DNA of 64,000 bases from Rhizobacter sp. Root404 (GCF_001425865.1 NZ_LMDS01000004.1:1249589-1313588); one strand, 5' to 3'. Positions 27,184 through 36,177 are shown, counted from the stretch's first letter. A program made the numbers and translations. Notes: a model not told the origin generated them from the letters alone.

Positions 27184-28136
27184 TGGCGGGCCTTGTCACC
27201 GAGCAAAGCGATGATGTTGGAGTACTGTTGCGCCTCCTGTGCAATTCGTTGTCGAAGGCTTTCGGAGCCTGTCCCCACCACTCGAAAACCTATGCCGAAC
27301 ATCTGCTGCCGTATGTCGGGATTTCGAACCAGCACGGTGGTAACTTCTTCAAGACGCTTCAGCGCAACTGCTGGCATGCGCCGGTGAGCAACCATTGCGA
27401 CGAGACCCTCGACTTCGAGGCTGCGCACACCCATTTCGGCAATTGAGGCAACGCCCGGTGCCAAAGTGCTTTGCGAGCCCATGACTGCCACTGCCCGAAG
27501 GCGTCCAGCGATAACGTGCTGCATGAAACTGCTTGGCGGCAGCAGCGCAACTTGCACCTCCCCGCTCAGAAGCGCTGTGACCAAGGGGGGATTGCCCTGG
27601 TAAGGCACGTGGTGGGCCTGCCAACCCACTCGCTGCTTGAGGAGCTCCATGCCGAGGTGTGCCGCGGAGCCATTGCCGGACGACCCATACGACCAGCCGT
27701 TCCCTGCCAATCTTCCCTTGGCCAGCACACTTAGCGGCGAGTCGCCCCCTGCCGATGCGCCAGCGACTAGCACGAAGGGCGTTGTACCTATAAGAGCAAT
27801 GGGACGAAGGTCCGCCGCGGGGTCGTAAGGCAACTTTGGATTGAGCAACCTAGCCACTGTCAATGGGGCTTGAGGAGCAATGCTAATGAGGTGCTCATCG
27901 TCACTGCGAGCGAGCGTAGACATCGCGATAGTGCCGTTAGCGCCTGCCTTGTTCTCGATCAACACCGGGTGCCCGAGCTCGCGCGATAGGGACGGTGCCA
28001 GCAGCCGAGCCACTCCGTCAGGCGAAGAGCCAGGCGGATAACCGACCAAGATCCGAAGCGGCGATGATGGCCATGTAGATGCGCGCGCCGGCAGGATGGG
28101 GCAAGCCGCAGCCGCCAAAACTATGCGACGGCGCAT
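27180..28136 (-). CDS. Bug/TctC-type tripartite tricarboxylate receptor protein
   Basis: A 318-residue periplasmic receptor of the Bug family, abundant in Burkholderiales. The Met at 28136 starts a signal peptide (MRRRIVLAAAACPILPARA), then PLRILVGYPPGSSPDGVARLLA and GHPVLIENKAGANGTIA, the classical sequence around the carboxylate-binding loop. Ligands are usually di- or tricarboxylates or aromatic acids. The frame is open to 28175. Its stop overlaps the start of the chorismate-binding gene, so ligand uptake and that enzyme are probably linked. No TctA/B membrane genes are nearby. Confidence 0.88.
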   Translation of the reverse strand: MRRRIVLAAAACPILPARASTWPSSPLRILVGYPPGSSPDGVARLLAPSLSRELGHPVLIENKAGANGTIAMSTLARSDDEHLISIAPQAPLTVARLLNPKLPYDPAADLRPIALIGTTPFVLVAGASAGGDSPLSVLAKGRLAGNGWSYGSSGNGSAAHLGMELLKQRVGWQAHHVPYQGNPPLVTALLSGEVQVALLPPSSFMQHVIAGRLRAVAVMGSQSTLAPGVASIAEMGVRSLEVEGLVAMVAHRRMPAVALKRLEEVTTVLVRNPDIRQQMFGIGFRVVGTGSESLRQRIAQEAQQYSNIIALLGDKARQ

Positions 28137-28284
28137 CAGAAGGGGTTCGGGCTGTGTTGTCAAGGCTGTCTCCAACTAGCGTTAGCGATGACTTTAGGAA
28201 GGCGCATCCATACCGTCCAATACAGTTACTACCATAGCGGCATAACGCGAAAATATGGGGCTGCACAGACAAGGCCCGCTTCAA

Positions 28285-29217
28285 ATGGACATAAGGCAAC
28301 TGCGGTACTTCAAAGCCATCGTTGAGTGCGGAAGCGTCAGCTTGGCAGCGCGCCGTCTCTTCGTGGCCCAGCCAGCCTTATCGCTGCATGTGCGAACGCT
28401 TGAGCGCGAGCTCTCTTGCAAGCTGCTGGAGCGGCACCGCGCTGGCGTGAACCCAACTGCGGCTGGGTTGGCGTTGTATGCAGAAGCCGCGGCCATAGTC
28501 GAAAGGCTTGAAGCGATTCCAGTGCGGCTAGCGGCACCCCGTCAGGAGCTTCCACAGTTACTGCGAATCGGCTTTATACCGACAGCACTGTTTTCGCTGT
28601 TGAGCGATCTGGTTCAGTGCGCGAGCGCACTGTCTCCGTCGTTGATCGTTGACGCCGAAGAGGGATCTTCCGCCCAGTTGCTTCTATCGCTTTCTCAGCA
28701 CGAACTAGATGCAGCGTTCGTGCGCGTGGCAGTTGTGCCGCGCGGCGTTCACATACTCGCAGAGCGCGAAGACCCTTACGTTGTGGCGATTCACTCGGAG
28801 CATCCGCTGTCACGGGGACAACGGCCACTAGAACTGGGGCGACTGCGCAATCAGCGCTTAATCTTCCTCGGCCGCGATCAATGTGCGATATGTCACGACC
28901 ACGCCATGGCAATCTGCTTTTCGGCGGGCTTAGACCCGAGCGAAATTCGTTACGTACCCAACTTCGCATCGGCGTTGCAGCACGTAGCGGCCGGCCTAGG
29001 CGTCGCTATTGTTCCGGCCTCGTCATCGTTGGTGGCGCCAACGTCAGTGACCCTGCGATCGCTTGCCCACTCAGATGTGCACAGTCGCCTGCAGTTTGTC
29101 CGGAACGCGAGTAAGCCACTACCGGCAGAAACTGATCTTGTCGCGGGCGTTGAGCGGCAGTTCTCCGCCATAAATCGAAAGTCCGTCGCTTCGCGAAGGT
29201 CGAAAAATCGGCTATGA
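28285..29217 (+). CDS. LysR-family regulator, CynR/Cbl-like
   Basis: A 310-residue LysR protein. The MDIRQLRYFKAIVECGSVSLAARRLFVAQPALSLHVRTLE start is a textbook wHTH, and the effector domain follows from LRIGFIPTALFSLL. The frame is open to 28255 but the Met at 28285 is the conserved one. The effector part has an unusual cluster of cysteines and histidines (C-A-I-C-H-D-H, then a further Cys). It is divergent from the Bug receptor operon, which it most likely controls through the 148-base intergenic region. Confidence 0.88.
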   Translation: MDIRQLRYFKAIVECGSVSLAARRLFVAQPALSLHVRTLERELSCKLLERHRAGVNPTAAGLALYAEAAAIVERLEAIPVRLAAPRQELPQLLRIGFIPTALFSLLSDLVQCASALSPSLIVDAEEGSSAQLLLSLSQHELDAAFVRVAVVPRGVHILAEREDPYVVAIHSEHPLSRGQRPLELGRLRNQRLIFLGRDQCAICHDHAMAICFSAGLDPSEIRYVPNFASALQHVAAGLGVAIVPASSSLVAPTSVTLRSLAHSDVHSRLQFVRNASKPLPAETDLVAGVERQFSAINRKSVASRRSKNRL

Positions 29218-29399
29218 ATTTCGGCTCAGTAAGGGCCGGCAACACATCGACTCGATAGTTGCAGAGGGTAGGAAGCGAGTTCAACAGTTCTCATCTCACG
29301 CTGCTCAACTCTCTTCATGATCTATGGTTGATGAAAATAAGTTATTGCGGAACTGCGCCATATCCGAACTAGTAGCCATACCGCAGGGAGGCCATACAC

Positions 29400-30152
29400 G
29401 TGAAGAATTTCTCTCGTTCGATCAGCTGTTTAGAAGCATTTCTCGCCCTCGCACTTCTTTGCTCAATGAAAAGCGCACACGCGGACTTTGTGTTCAAAGT
29501 CGAGCCTCTGGCTGGTCGAGTGGTAGACAGTACGAGTGGACAGCCTATCGAGGGCGTGAGTGTTCTCGCTGATTGGGCGTTAGTAAATCAAACCCTGGAC
29601 GGGTCACGCTCCGCAGGGCATCTGCACATTCAAGAAGCCGTGACGGACGCCAACGGCGCCTTTTCGTTTCCTGGCTTCACAAAGGTTGGCCCAGTTTTTA
29701 AAGATCTGGGTTCAGGCGACCCATACATATACCTATACAAGCCCGGCTACGTCGCGGCTTTCAAAGGCGGGTCGCTGAACCCCAAGAGTCGCACTTGGCC
29801 GCGTAAATCGATCCTGGATGGACGAACATTTCGCCTGGCGTCATTGACGCAGACCAGCACAACTGATGAGAGCTGGGTGCTCGACTCGATTGTCATCCGC
29901 CTAGATGACGTATTGAGATCTTGCGCTTGGGCTCAGACGCCCAACTTCTTTCGTGTAATGGTTGAAGACGCCTATCGATTGCGTGAACGCTATCCCAACG
30001 CGTCTATAAGTAGTGAGTACTTCAAGCTGGAGAGCGCCACTCCGGAGAACTGCAAGTTGCCTGCGCCCGCTGGCCACTCTGCCAAGCCTCAAGCAAAGGC
30101 TGAGAAGCGGTCGTCGACGTCCCGCCCGTTGAGCAAGGATTCGTCCGACTAG
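29400..30152 (+). CDS. Secreted protein with carboxypeptidase-regulatory-like domain
   Basis: A 250-residue protein beginning with GTG. A signal peptide (hydrophobic LEAFLALALLCS, cleavage near AHA) is followed by LAGRVVDSTSGQPIEGVSVLADW and EAVTDANGAFSFPGF, the pattern of a CarboxypepD_reg/Ig-like surface domain. A charged, Lys/Ser-rich tail ends the protein. It is probably periplasmic or outer-membrane associated. Function unknown; it stands alone between two LysR genes. Confidence 0.7.
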   Translation: MKNFSRSISCLEAFLALALLCSMKSAHADFVFKVEPLAGRVVDSTSGQPIEGVSVLADWALVNQTLDGSRSAGHLHIQEAVTDANGAFSFPGFTKVGPVFKDLGSGDPYIYLYKPGYVAAFKGGSLNPKSRTWPRKSILDGRTFRLASLTQTSTTDESWVLDSIVIRLDDVLRSCAWAQTPNFFRVMVEDAYRLRERYPNASISSEYFKLESATPENCKLPAPAGHSAKPQAKAEKRSSTSRPLSKDSSD

Positions 30153-30282
30153 AAATCTCCACGGCTCCTAGCGGACGCTCCCCTTTTTACCTGAGCCGAT
30201 TGCCAAGGGGCCCGAGCACTTGCACATCACGTGTATCCAAGCCAAGCAAGCGGGCTAGCGTGCAAGCGCCCGAGCACGTCCT

Positions 30283-31284
30283 TCAAGTCGGTGTACGGAT
30301 CGTTCCTGGCAAAGGCTTCCGCGTGCTGCCACTCGCGCTTTTTTTCTGGACCGGCCCAAGCGTGTCCCGGTCGTGCTGCAAGGTGGCCTCCTCTGCAAGC
30401 GGTGGCGAGTGCGCAAGCAGTTGCTCCAGCCTCTCCATGCGATGCCGGTGCGAGGTGGTGATCGCGTAGAAGTTTTCCTGCAGCTTGGTCGACCGCCCGA
30501 CAGTCACCAGCGCGCCGCTGCGCAGCTCGTCTTGCACGACCACCTCGGGCAGCACCGTGAGCCAGCCGCTGTCGCGTGCCACGAGACGCAGCATCGCCAT
30601 GTCGTCCACTTCGGCGCGCAGCCGGGGCGTCACGCCGACAGCCGCGCAGAGCGCGTCAAACTGACCGCGCAAGGCATGGCGGGGTCCTGGGAGCGCCAGC
30701 TCCAGACCGCCAAGATCTTCGGGGATGCGCAGCGAGCGACCGCGCCATGCGCTCCCGGGCCCGACGAGAGAGATGGCTTGGCTGCCGAGGAAGCGGCAAT
30801 GCAGCGGCCGATCGGGGCTGGTTGGCATCGCCTCGTTGGCGAGCACCACATCGAGCTGGTGCTCGAGCAAGCGTCGCAACAGGTCGTCGAGCAGCCCGGA
30901 CTCGAGCGAGAGTGTGACCTGCGGATCGGCAAGGAGCGGCCTGATCCAGTTCTCCTGATAGTTGCGTGACAGCGTCGCAACGCTGCCCACCCGCAACCGC
31001 ACCATGCCGTCACCGCGGCCCTGCAGCCGACCCAGCAGCTCGCGTCCGAGTCCGAAGATGTTTTCGGCGTACGAGAGCGCGAGCTGTCCGGTTTCCGTCA
31101 GCACCAGACGGCGTCCGCTGCGTTCGAACAGTGCTTCCCCGAGGCGATCTTCGAGCTGACGGATCTGGCTCGACAGGGCCGACTGGGACACATGCAACTC
31201 TTGGGACGCCTTCGTGAGGTGCCCCGTCTTCGCCACGCGCCAGAAATAGAAGAGGTGGTGGAAGTTCAGCTGTTCGATTTGCAT
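30283..31284 (-). CDS. LysR-family regulator (NhaR-like), probable regulator of the dab operon
   Basis: A 333-residue LysR protein with the NhaR-like beginning L-N-F-H-H-L-F-Y-F-W-R-V-A-K-T-G-H-L-T-K, the recognition helix around SQSALSSQIRQLEDRLG, and a full effector domain. It is divergent from dabB with an 87-base promoter region. A LysR gene in this position is a known companion of dab operons, so control of inorganic-carbon uptake is likely. Its base composition is GC-rich like the dab genes, unlike the DNA to the left. A hydrophilic tail of about 25 residues is odd. Confidence 0.87.
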   Translation of the reverse strand: MQIEQLNFHHLFYFWRVAKTGHLTKASQELHVSQSALSSQIRQLEDRLGEALFERSGRRLVLTETGQLALSYAENIFGLGRELLGRLQGRGDGMVRLRVGSVATLSRNYQENWIRPLLADPQVTLSLESGLLDDLLRRLLEHQLDVVLANEAMPTSPDRPLHCRFLGSQAISLVGPGSAWRGRSLRIPEDLGGLELALPGPRHALRGQFDALCAAVGVTPRLRAEVDDMAMLRLVARDSGWLTVLPEVVVQDELRSGALVTVGRSTKLQENFYAITTSHRHRMERLEQLLAHSPPLAEEATLQHDRDTLGPVQKKSASGSTRKPLPGTIRTPT

Positions 31285-31371
31285 CGTTCTTTTTTTAAGA
31301 ATATTACGTTCACATCAAAGTATTTTACAGAACAGTTCAACCTGCGCACGATCACTCCATCGAGTACCTGA
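31285..31371. promoter_or_regulatory. Divergent dabB/LysR promoter region
   Basis: These 87 bases separate the LysR start from dabB and are strikingly AT-rich compared with the GC-rich genes on both sides. They include a T-run flanked by TTCTT and AAGAA as a small inverted repeat next to the LysR start. Promoters and the LysR binding site must lie here. I cannot place the -35 and -10 boxes with confidence. Confidence 0.5.
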
Positions 31372-32925
31372 GTGCCACCTATGAAGTTGATGAGTGCCCT
31401 TTCAGTCGCTTGCGCGCTGTTGCCGCCCGCGTTGATGCTCGCAGCCATGCCTCATGGCTGCACTACACCGGTGCCAGCGCTCTGGAGCCGCTTTCAAAGC
31501 CTGGCACTGCCCGCGTTGGTGAGCAGCGTTGCTGCGCTCGCGCTGCAACTTACCGCCCCGCCGGACGGCACCCGCGTCGACCTGTCGCCCTGGCTGACTG
31601 CCACCCTCACGGGTGCATGGGTCGCGGTGCTGGTGCAACTGCTCGGCACGACGATCGGCTTCTTCTCGTCGCGCTATCTGCAGGGTGAACCGGCGCAACG
31701 ACGCTACGTCGCGTCACTCGGCGGCGTTCTGGCCGCCGTGCATTTGCTGCTGCTTGCCGACCATTGGCTGGTGCTCATAGCCGCCTGGGCGGCCGTCGGT
31801 GCGGCCATGCAGCCGCTGCTGTGCTTCTACGGCGACCGGCCCTTCGCGCTGCTGGCCGCTCACAAGAAGCGCCTCGGCGATCGCCTCGCGGACCTTCTGC
31901 TGATCGCTGCGGCCACGCTCGCATGGAACGAGGTCGGGTCGGGTTCGCTGTCTGCGCTCTGGCAACATCTCCAGCTCGGCCCGGCTTCGAGTGCGCTGCA
32001 GGCGAGCGCGGTCTGCCTCGCCCTCGCCGTTGTGCTGCGCACGGCACTGCTGCCGGTGCACGGCTGGCTGATCCAGGTGATGGAGGCACCCACGCCGGTG
32101 TCGGCGCTGTTGCACGCCGGGGTGATCAACCTCGGCGGCTTCATCCTCATTCGCTTCGCGTCTCTGCTCGAGGCGGTACCACTGGCGCGCTGGCTGCTGC
32201 TAGTCGTAGGGCTGCTCACGGCCTTGCTGGCTGGATTGGTGATGCTCACGCGCATCAGCATCAAAGTGCGGCTGGCTTGGTCGACGGTGGCGCAGATGGG
32301 CTTCATGGTGATGGAGTGCGGGCTCGGCCTCTACACACTCGCGCTTCTGCACCTGCTGGGCCACTCGCTTTACAAGGCGAATGCCTTCCTGGCGGCCTCG
32401 GGCGCGGTGGGGGAGACGCGCCGGCGTGTCATGCGAGGTCACATGGCGCCATCCTCGGCGAGCTTGCTGGTTGCGCCGATTCTTTCGTCGATGCTCGTCG
32501 GGGGCTTGGTCGCGTTGCTCGGGGCGATCACACCAGCGGCGCCGTGGCCGTGGTGGTGGAGCGCTGTGCTGGCGCTGGCCTGGGCACCGCTGCTATGGCT
32601 GCCGTTGCAGCGGCATCCGGACGCGCCGGGCGCAGTGCGAGGTGCCTTGACCGGCGCCGGCATGGTCGCCGCGCTCGTGCTGGCCGCGATGGTCGGTCAC
32701 GCGGTGCCCTTCGGCTTGAGCGACGCGCCCCACGACGCGGCGGGCCTGGTCGCTCTGGTCGGCATGGCCGCGCTCTACGTCTGCCTGGCGCTGATGCAGT
32801 CCCGGTCGCCGTTGCTGACCGGCTGGCGCCGCTGGAGCTACGCAGGCTTTTACATCGACGAGTTCGTCACGCGGACGGCACTGCGCGTGTGGCCGGCGCG
32901 ATGGACCGCTCCCGCCACCCCTTGA
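31372..32925 (+). CDS. dabB: DabB, NuoL-like membrane subunit of the DAB inorganic carbon transporter
   Basis: A 517-residue polytopic membrane protein of the proton-conducting NuoL/MrpA family (Proton_antipo_M). ALLPVHGWLIQVMEAPTPVSALLHAGVINLGGF is the conserved helix 7-8 region with the key lysine/histidine pattern, and LLGHSLYKANAFL follows. It is shorter than NuoL (about 610) and stands directly before dabA, as in known dab operons. The DabA-DabB complex uses the proton gradient to drive one-way hydration of CO2 to bicarbonate in the cytoplasm. Met1 or Met4 may be the start. Confidence 0.9.
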   Translation: MPPMKLMSALSVACALLPPALMLAAMPHGCTTPVPALWSRFQSLALPALVSSVAALALQLTAPPDGTRVDLSPWLTATLTGAWVAVLVQLLGTTIGFFSSRYLQGEPAQRRYVASLGGVLAAVHLLLLADHWLVLIAAWAAVGAAMQPLLCFYGDRPFALLAAHKKRLGDRLADLLLIAAATLAWNEVGSGSLSALWQHLQLGPASSALQASAVCLALAVVLRTALLPVHGWLIQVMEAPTPVSALLHAGVINLGGFILIRFASLLEAVPLARWLLLVVGLLTALLAGLVMLTRISIKVRLAWSTVAQMGFMVMECGLGLYTLALLHLLGHSLYKANAFLAASGAVGETRRRVMRGHMAPSSASLLVAPILSSMLVGGLVALLGAITPAAPWPWWWSAVLALAWAPLLWLPLQRHPDAPGAVRGALTGAGMVAALVLAAMVGHAVPFGLSDAPHDAAGLVALVGMAALYVCLALMQSRSPLLTGWRRWSYAGFYIDEFVTRTALRVWPARWTAPATP

Positions 32926-32945
32926 CCACGACCGAGGAACGCTTC

Positions 32946-35507
32946 ATGGACATCCTCACGACACCCCGCGTCGAGCCGAGTCTCGACCGGCAGGCCGTTG
33001 CGCCGACCGCCCGCTCCTTGCCGATGGTCGCGCTCGACCAACGCATCGACGCGGCCTGCGCCCAGGCCTGTGGCGCCATCGCACCGGCCTGGCCGCTGGA
33101 CCGCGCCATCGCCGTCAACCCGCACTGGGAGCGCATCGGACGCAGCGTGCGCCATGTTGCGGCCCGCATGGCCGTGCTCGGCGCCGTCAGCGTCTTTCCG
33201 CCGCGTCGGCAATTCCGGCAGGCCTGGGCGTCGGGCCGCATCTCCGCCGCCGACCTGGAAGAAGCGTTGGCGCGGTGCCCGGCCGCGCAGGCGGCCCGGC
33301 TGGACGCCGCGGGGGCCATCGCCACACTCGACGAAGCTGACGTACTGCCCCGGCTGCCGCTGTTGATCGATGTGCTCGACGACGACCCGCAAGGGCGGTC
33401 GCGCCTCTCGTGGCGCCAGGCCATCACCCATCAGGTGAGCCAGGTCTGCGCCGCTTATTTCGACACCCGGCAGGCCGACTGGCAACCTAACCGGTCCGGC
33501 GGCCTCTATGCGTTCTGGCGCGACACGCTGACGCACGACCACGGCATTGGCGTGCTGATGGGCCTGCCCGACATCGCGCGCGGCATCGCCTCATTGCCCT
33601 CGAGCCGGGAGGATGCCGAGCGCTGGGTGCTGGGTCGCCTGGGTTTGCCGGAGAAGGTGTGGCCAGATTACCTCGAAGCGGTGCTGCTCACGGTCAACGG
33701 CTGGGCCTCGTGGTGCGCCTACCTCGCATGGGAAGCCCGTCTTCAGGGAGGCAGCGACGCGCACCTGCGTGACCTGCTCGCAATCCGCCTGGCGTGGGGC
33801 GCGATCCTGCTGGAGTGCCGCCATGACCAGGACGCCGAGCGCGCATTCACGGCGCTGCAGACCCGATGGACGTGCGCGCCTGCGCTGCTGCAGCAGGCCG
33901 AGGCGGCGTTGCTCGTCGACGAGGTCTGGCAAGTCGCTTTCGAGATCGGCTATCAGCGCGATCTGGCGCGGCGGCTGCGGGCCGTGGCGCCGCTGCCAAC
34001 ATTGCAGGACGAACCGGCGGTCGAGTTTCAGGCGGCGTTCTGCATTGACGTTCGCAGCGAGCGATTGCGCCGGGCCCTAGAATCGCTCTGCCCGTCAATG
34101 CAGACGATCGGGTTCGCGGGGTTCTTCGGCCTGCCGGTCGCCTACACGCCGCTGGCGACCGAGGCAAGGCGCCCGCAATTGCCCGGCTTGCTGGCCCCGG
34201 TGATGAACGTGACCGACCGCGTGGCCGACACCGCTTCGAAATTTGGAGCATCGGGGGACGCGCTGCAAGCGCCAGCGCGGCGGCAGCGGATGCGCCGTTT
34301 CGCAGCGGTCGACCGGTGGTCGTGCGGCTTTCGCTGGTCGGGTGCAGCGTTCTCGTCGGTCGAGGCCGTCGGGACGGGCGCCCTGGGTCCCTTGGCCCGG
34401 TGGCTGTGGCCCTCGCCGTCCGCGCGCCGCTCGGTCGACGCTACCGGCTTGTCGCCACGCTACCGTTCGGTGTGCAGGCCCGTGCTCACCGGGTTGGACC
34501 CGGCCGCCAAGGTGGATTTGAGCGCCCGCGTGCTGCACGCCATGGGGCTGGATCGCGGCCTGGCACCGCTGGTGCTGCTGGTCGGTCACGGCAGTCAGAG
34601 CGCGAACAATGCCCAGGCCGCAGCGCTCGACTGCGGCGCGTGCTGCGGCCAGACCGGCGAAGTCAATGCCCGGGTACTGGCCCACCTGCTGAGCGAGGCC
34701 GAAGTGCAGGATGGATTGCGCGCGCGAGGCATCGCCATTCCCGACGACGTGGCGTTTGTCGCCGCGCTGCACAACACGACAACCGACGACATCGAGGGGT
34801 TCGACCTGGACCTCCTGTCCGCCGCTGCGCGCGAGCGCTGGGACCGGCTGCAGGCTGTGCTCGCGCAAGCCGGGGACCAGGTGCGTCGCGAGCGCGCTGC
34901 CACGCTCGGCCTCGACCCCCGCTCGCCGTACGCCGCGCTGCTCCATCAGTACCGCCGTCGCGCCAACGACGGCGCCCAGACCCGGCCGGAATGGGGTCTG
35001 GCTGGCAACGCCGCGTTCCTGATTGCGCCGCGTGCGCGCAGCCGTGGCGCCGTTCTGGAGGGCCGCGCCTTCATGCACGATTACGAGGCCAGGAACGACG
35101 CGGATGGAAGTGTGCTCGAACTGCTTATGACGGCTCCGATGCTGGTGACGCATTGGATCAACTGGCAGTACCACGCATCCATGTGCGATCCAAAGCACCT
35201 CGGCAGCGGCAACAAGCTTCTGCACAACGTCGTTGCGGGAAGCATCGGGGTATTCGAAGGCAATGGTGGCGACCTTCGCATCGGGCTGGCACAGCAGTCG
35301 TTACACGACGGTGATCGGTGGCGCCACGAGCCGCTGCGGCTAACCGTCGTGGTCGACGCTCCTGCCGCTGCGATTGAGCGGGTGGTCGGCAAGCACGCCG
35401 TCGTGGCGCGACTGATCAGCAACAACTGGCTGCACCTCTGGCGCTTCACTGACGACGGTGGCTTCGCGCGCTACGCACGCGGCTCCTGGCAGGAAGTGAG
35501 GCTATGA
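32946..35507 (+). CDS. dabA: DabA, carbonic-anhydrase-like subunit of the DAB inorganic carbon transporter (DUF2309)
   Basis: An 853-residue soluble protein of the DUF2309/UPF0753 family. The zinc-site residues expected from beta-carbonic anhydrase-like DabA are all present: Cys366 and Asp368 in FCIDVRSERLRRALE, His548 in LVGHGSQS, and Cys563 in LDCGACCG. The His-to-Cys spacing of 15 equals that known for the Halothiobacillus protein. It starts 20 bases after dabB. The frame is open far upstream, but MDILTTPRVEPSLD is the first sensible start. All motifs are intact, so the complex should be functional. Confidence 0.92.
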   Translation: MDILTTPRVEPSLDRQAVAPTARSLPMVALDQRIDAACAQACGAIAPAWPLDRAIAVNPHWERIGRSVRHVAARMAVLGAVSVFPPRRQFRQAWASGRISAADLEEALARCPAAQAARLDAAGAIATLDEADVLPRLPLLIDVLDDDPQGRSRLSWRQAITHQVSQVCAAYFDTRQADWQPNRSGGLYAFWRDTLTHDHGIGVLMGLPDIARGIASLPSSREDAERWVLGRLGLPEKVWPDYLEAVLLTVNGWASWCAYLAWEARLQGGSDAHLRDLLAIRLAWGAILLECRHDQDAERAFTALQTRWTCAPALLQQAEAALLVDEVWQVAFEIGYQRDLARRLRAVAPLPTLQDEPAVEFQAAFCIDVRSERLRRALESLCPSMQTIGFAGFFGLPVAYTPLATEARRPQLPGLLAPVMNVTDRVADTASKFGASGDALQAPARRQRMRRFAAVDRWSCGFRWSGAAFSSVEAVGTGALGPLARWLWPSPSARRSVDATGLSPRYRSVCRPVLTGLDPAAKVDLSARVLHAMGLDRGLAPLVLLVGHGSQSANNAQAAALDCGACCGQTGEVNARVLAHLLSEAEVQDGLRARGIAIPDDVAFVAALHNTTTDDIEGFDLDLLSAAARERWDRLQAVLAQAGDQVRRERAATLGLDPRSPYAALLHQYRRRANDGAQTRPEWGLAGNAAFLIAPRARSRGAVLEGRAFMHDYEARNDADGSVLELLMTAPMLVTHWINWQYHASMCDPKHLGSGNKLLHNVVAGSIGVFEGNGGDLRIGLAQQSLHDGDRWRHEPLRLTVVVDAPAAAIERVVGKHAVVARLISNNWLHLWRFTDDGGFARYARGSWQEVRL

Positions 35508-35577
35508 AGACATGATTTTGGGATCGTTGGGCCCACGTTTCAAATCCGAAAGTGCCACTCTGTGAACGGCCCGCTCA

Positions 35578-35605
35578 CAAACCTCGGGGGTTTCTTTGCT
35601 TCTTT
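35578..35605 (+). terminator. Possible weak terminator after dabA
   Basis: A five-pair AAACC/GGTTT stem is followed by the T-rich CTTTGCTTCTTTT, about 70 bases past the dabA stop. The stem is short, so efficiency is doubtful. Confidence 0.4.
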
Positions 35606-35662
35606 TCCTCAAAAGCTGGAGGCGCCTCAGAGGATTGCTTGTCGATTCCCCTCTGCGTCGCC

Positions 35663-36055
35663 CTACGAGTCTGGGGAAAGCCGAGCGGCCAACATTCGAG
35701 TTGCCTCATTCAGATCGATGGGCTTCACCATGTGGACATCGAACCCCGCTTCCATCGCCCGGCGTCGGTCTTCGGCTTGCCCCCAACCAGTCGTCGCAAC
35801 AAGTAGCGCGGTCCTACCGCCACGACGTCGCCGCAACTCGCGCGCGAATTCATAGCCATTCATTTTCGGCATTCCGATGTCAACGAAGCAAGCAATGGGG
35901 GTGACGCGCATCGCGACATCGAGAGCCTCCTCACCATCCCCTGCCAAATGCACGGTGTAGCCCTGAAGTTCCAGGAAAGCGGCGAGTGTCTCGGCAGCCT
36001 GTCGTGCAAGCGTTCTTGGAACACGCTGGGAAAAAACCGGATATCTGAACGGCAT
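35663..36055 (-). pseudogene. Degenerate response-regulator receiver domain
   Basis: From the Met at 36055 the 130 residues align with a stand-alone CheY-like receiver from AAETLAAFLELQGYTVHLAGDGEEAL onward. It has the phosphoacceptor Asp59 in FVDIGMPKMNGYE and the conserved Lys111 in VKPID. The first strand, which should carry the acidic pair in a V-D-D-N context, is replaced by QRVPRTLAR, so magnesium binding and phosphorylation should fail. Such receivers are often C-terminal to sensor kinases. The upstream coding part is absent, so I read this as a truncated remnant. Confidence 0.65.
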
Positions 36056-36177
36056 AACCGATTCATCCCGTTTTGGCACCCCATCTGGAACGGCCCAAGC
36101 CGAGTTTGAGCAATGATCAACGTGCACTTTGCCTGGTTGGACTGAGTTCGAAGACGTCGAAAATCCTTCACAAGGAT

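Noticed and set aside
31764..32945. Upstream extension of the dabA frame by 394 codons
   Set aside because: It runs through dabB in another frame and reads as low-complexity Ala/Arg/Gly sequence. DabA proteins begin near the Met at 32946.
34095..35225. Long open frame of 376 codons on the minus strand within dabA
   Set aside because: It lies antisense to a gene with all family motifs. Long antisense frames are expected in GC-rich coding DNA, and the translation shows no domain.
34316..35314. 332-codon plus-strand frame overlapping dabA
   Set aside because: Arginine-rich out-of-frame reading of dabA with no recognisable features.
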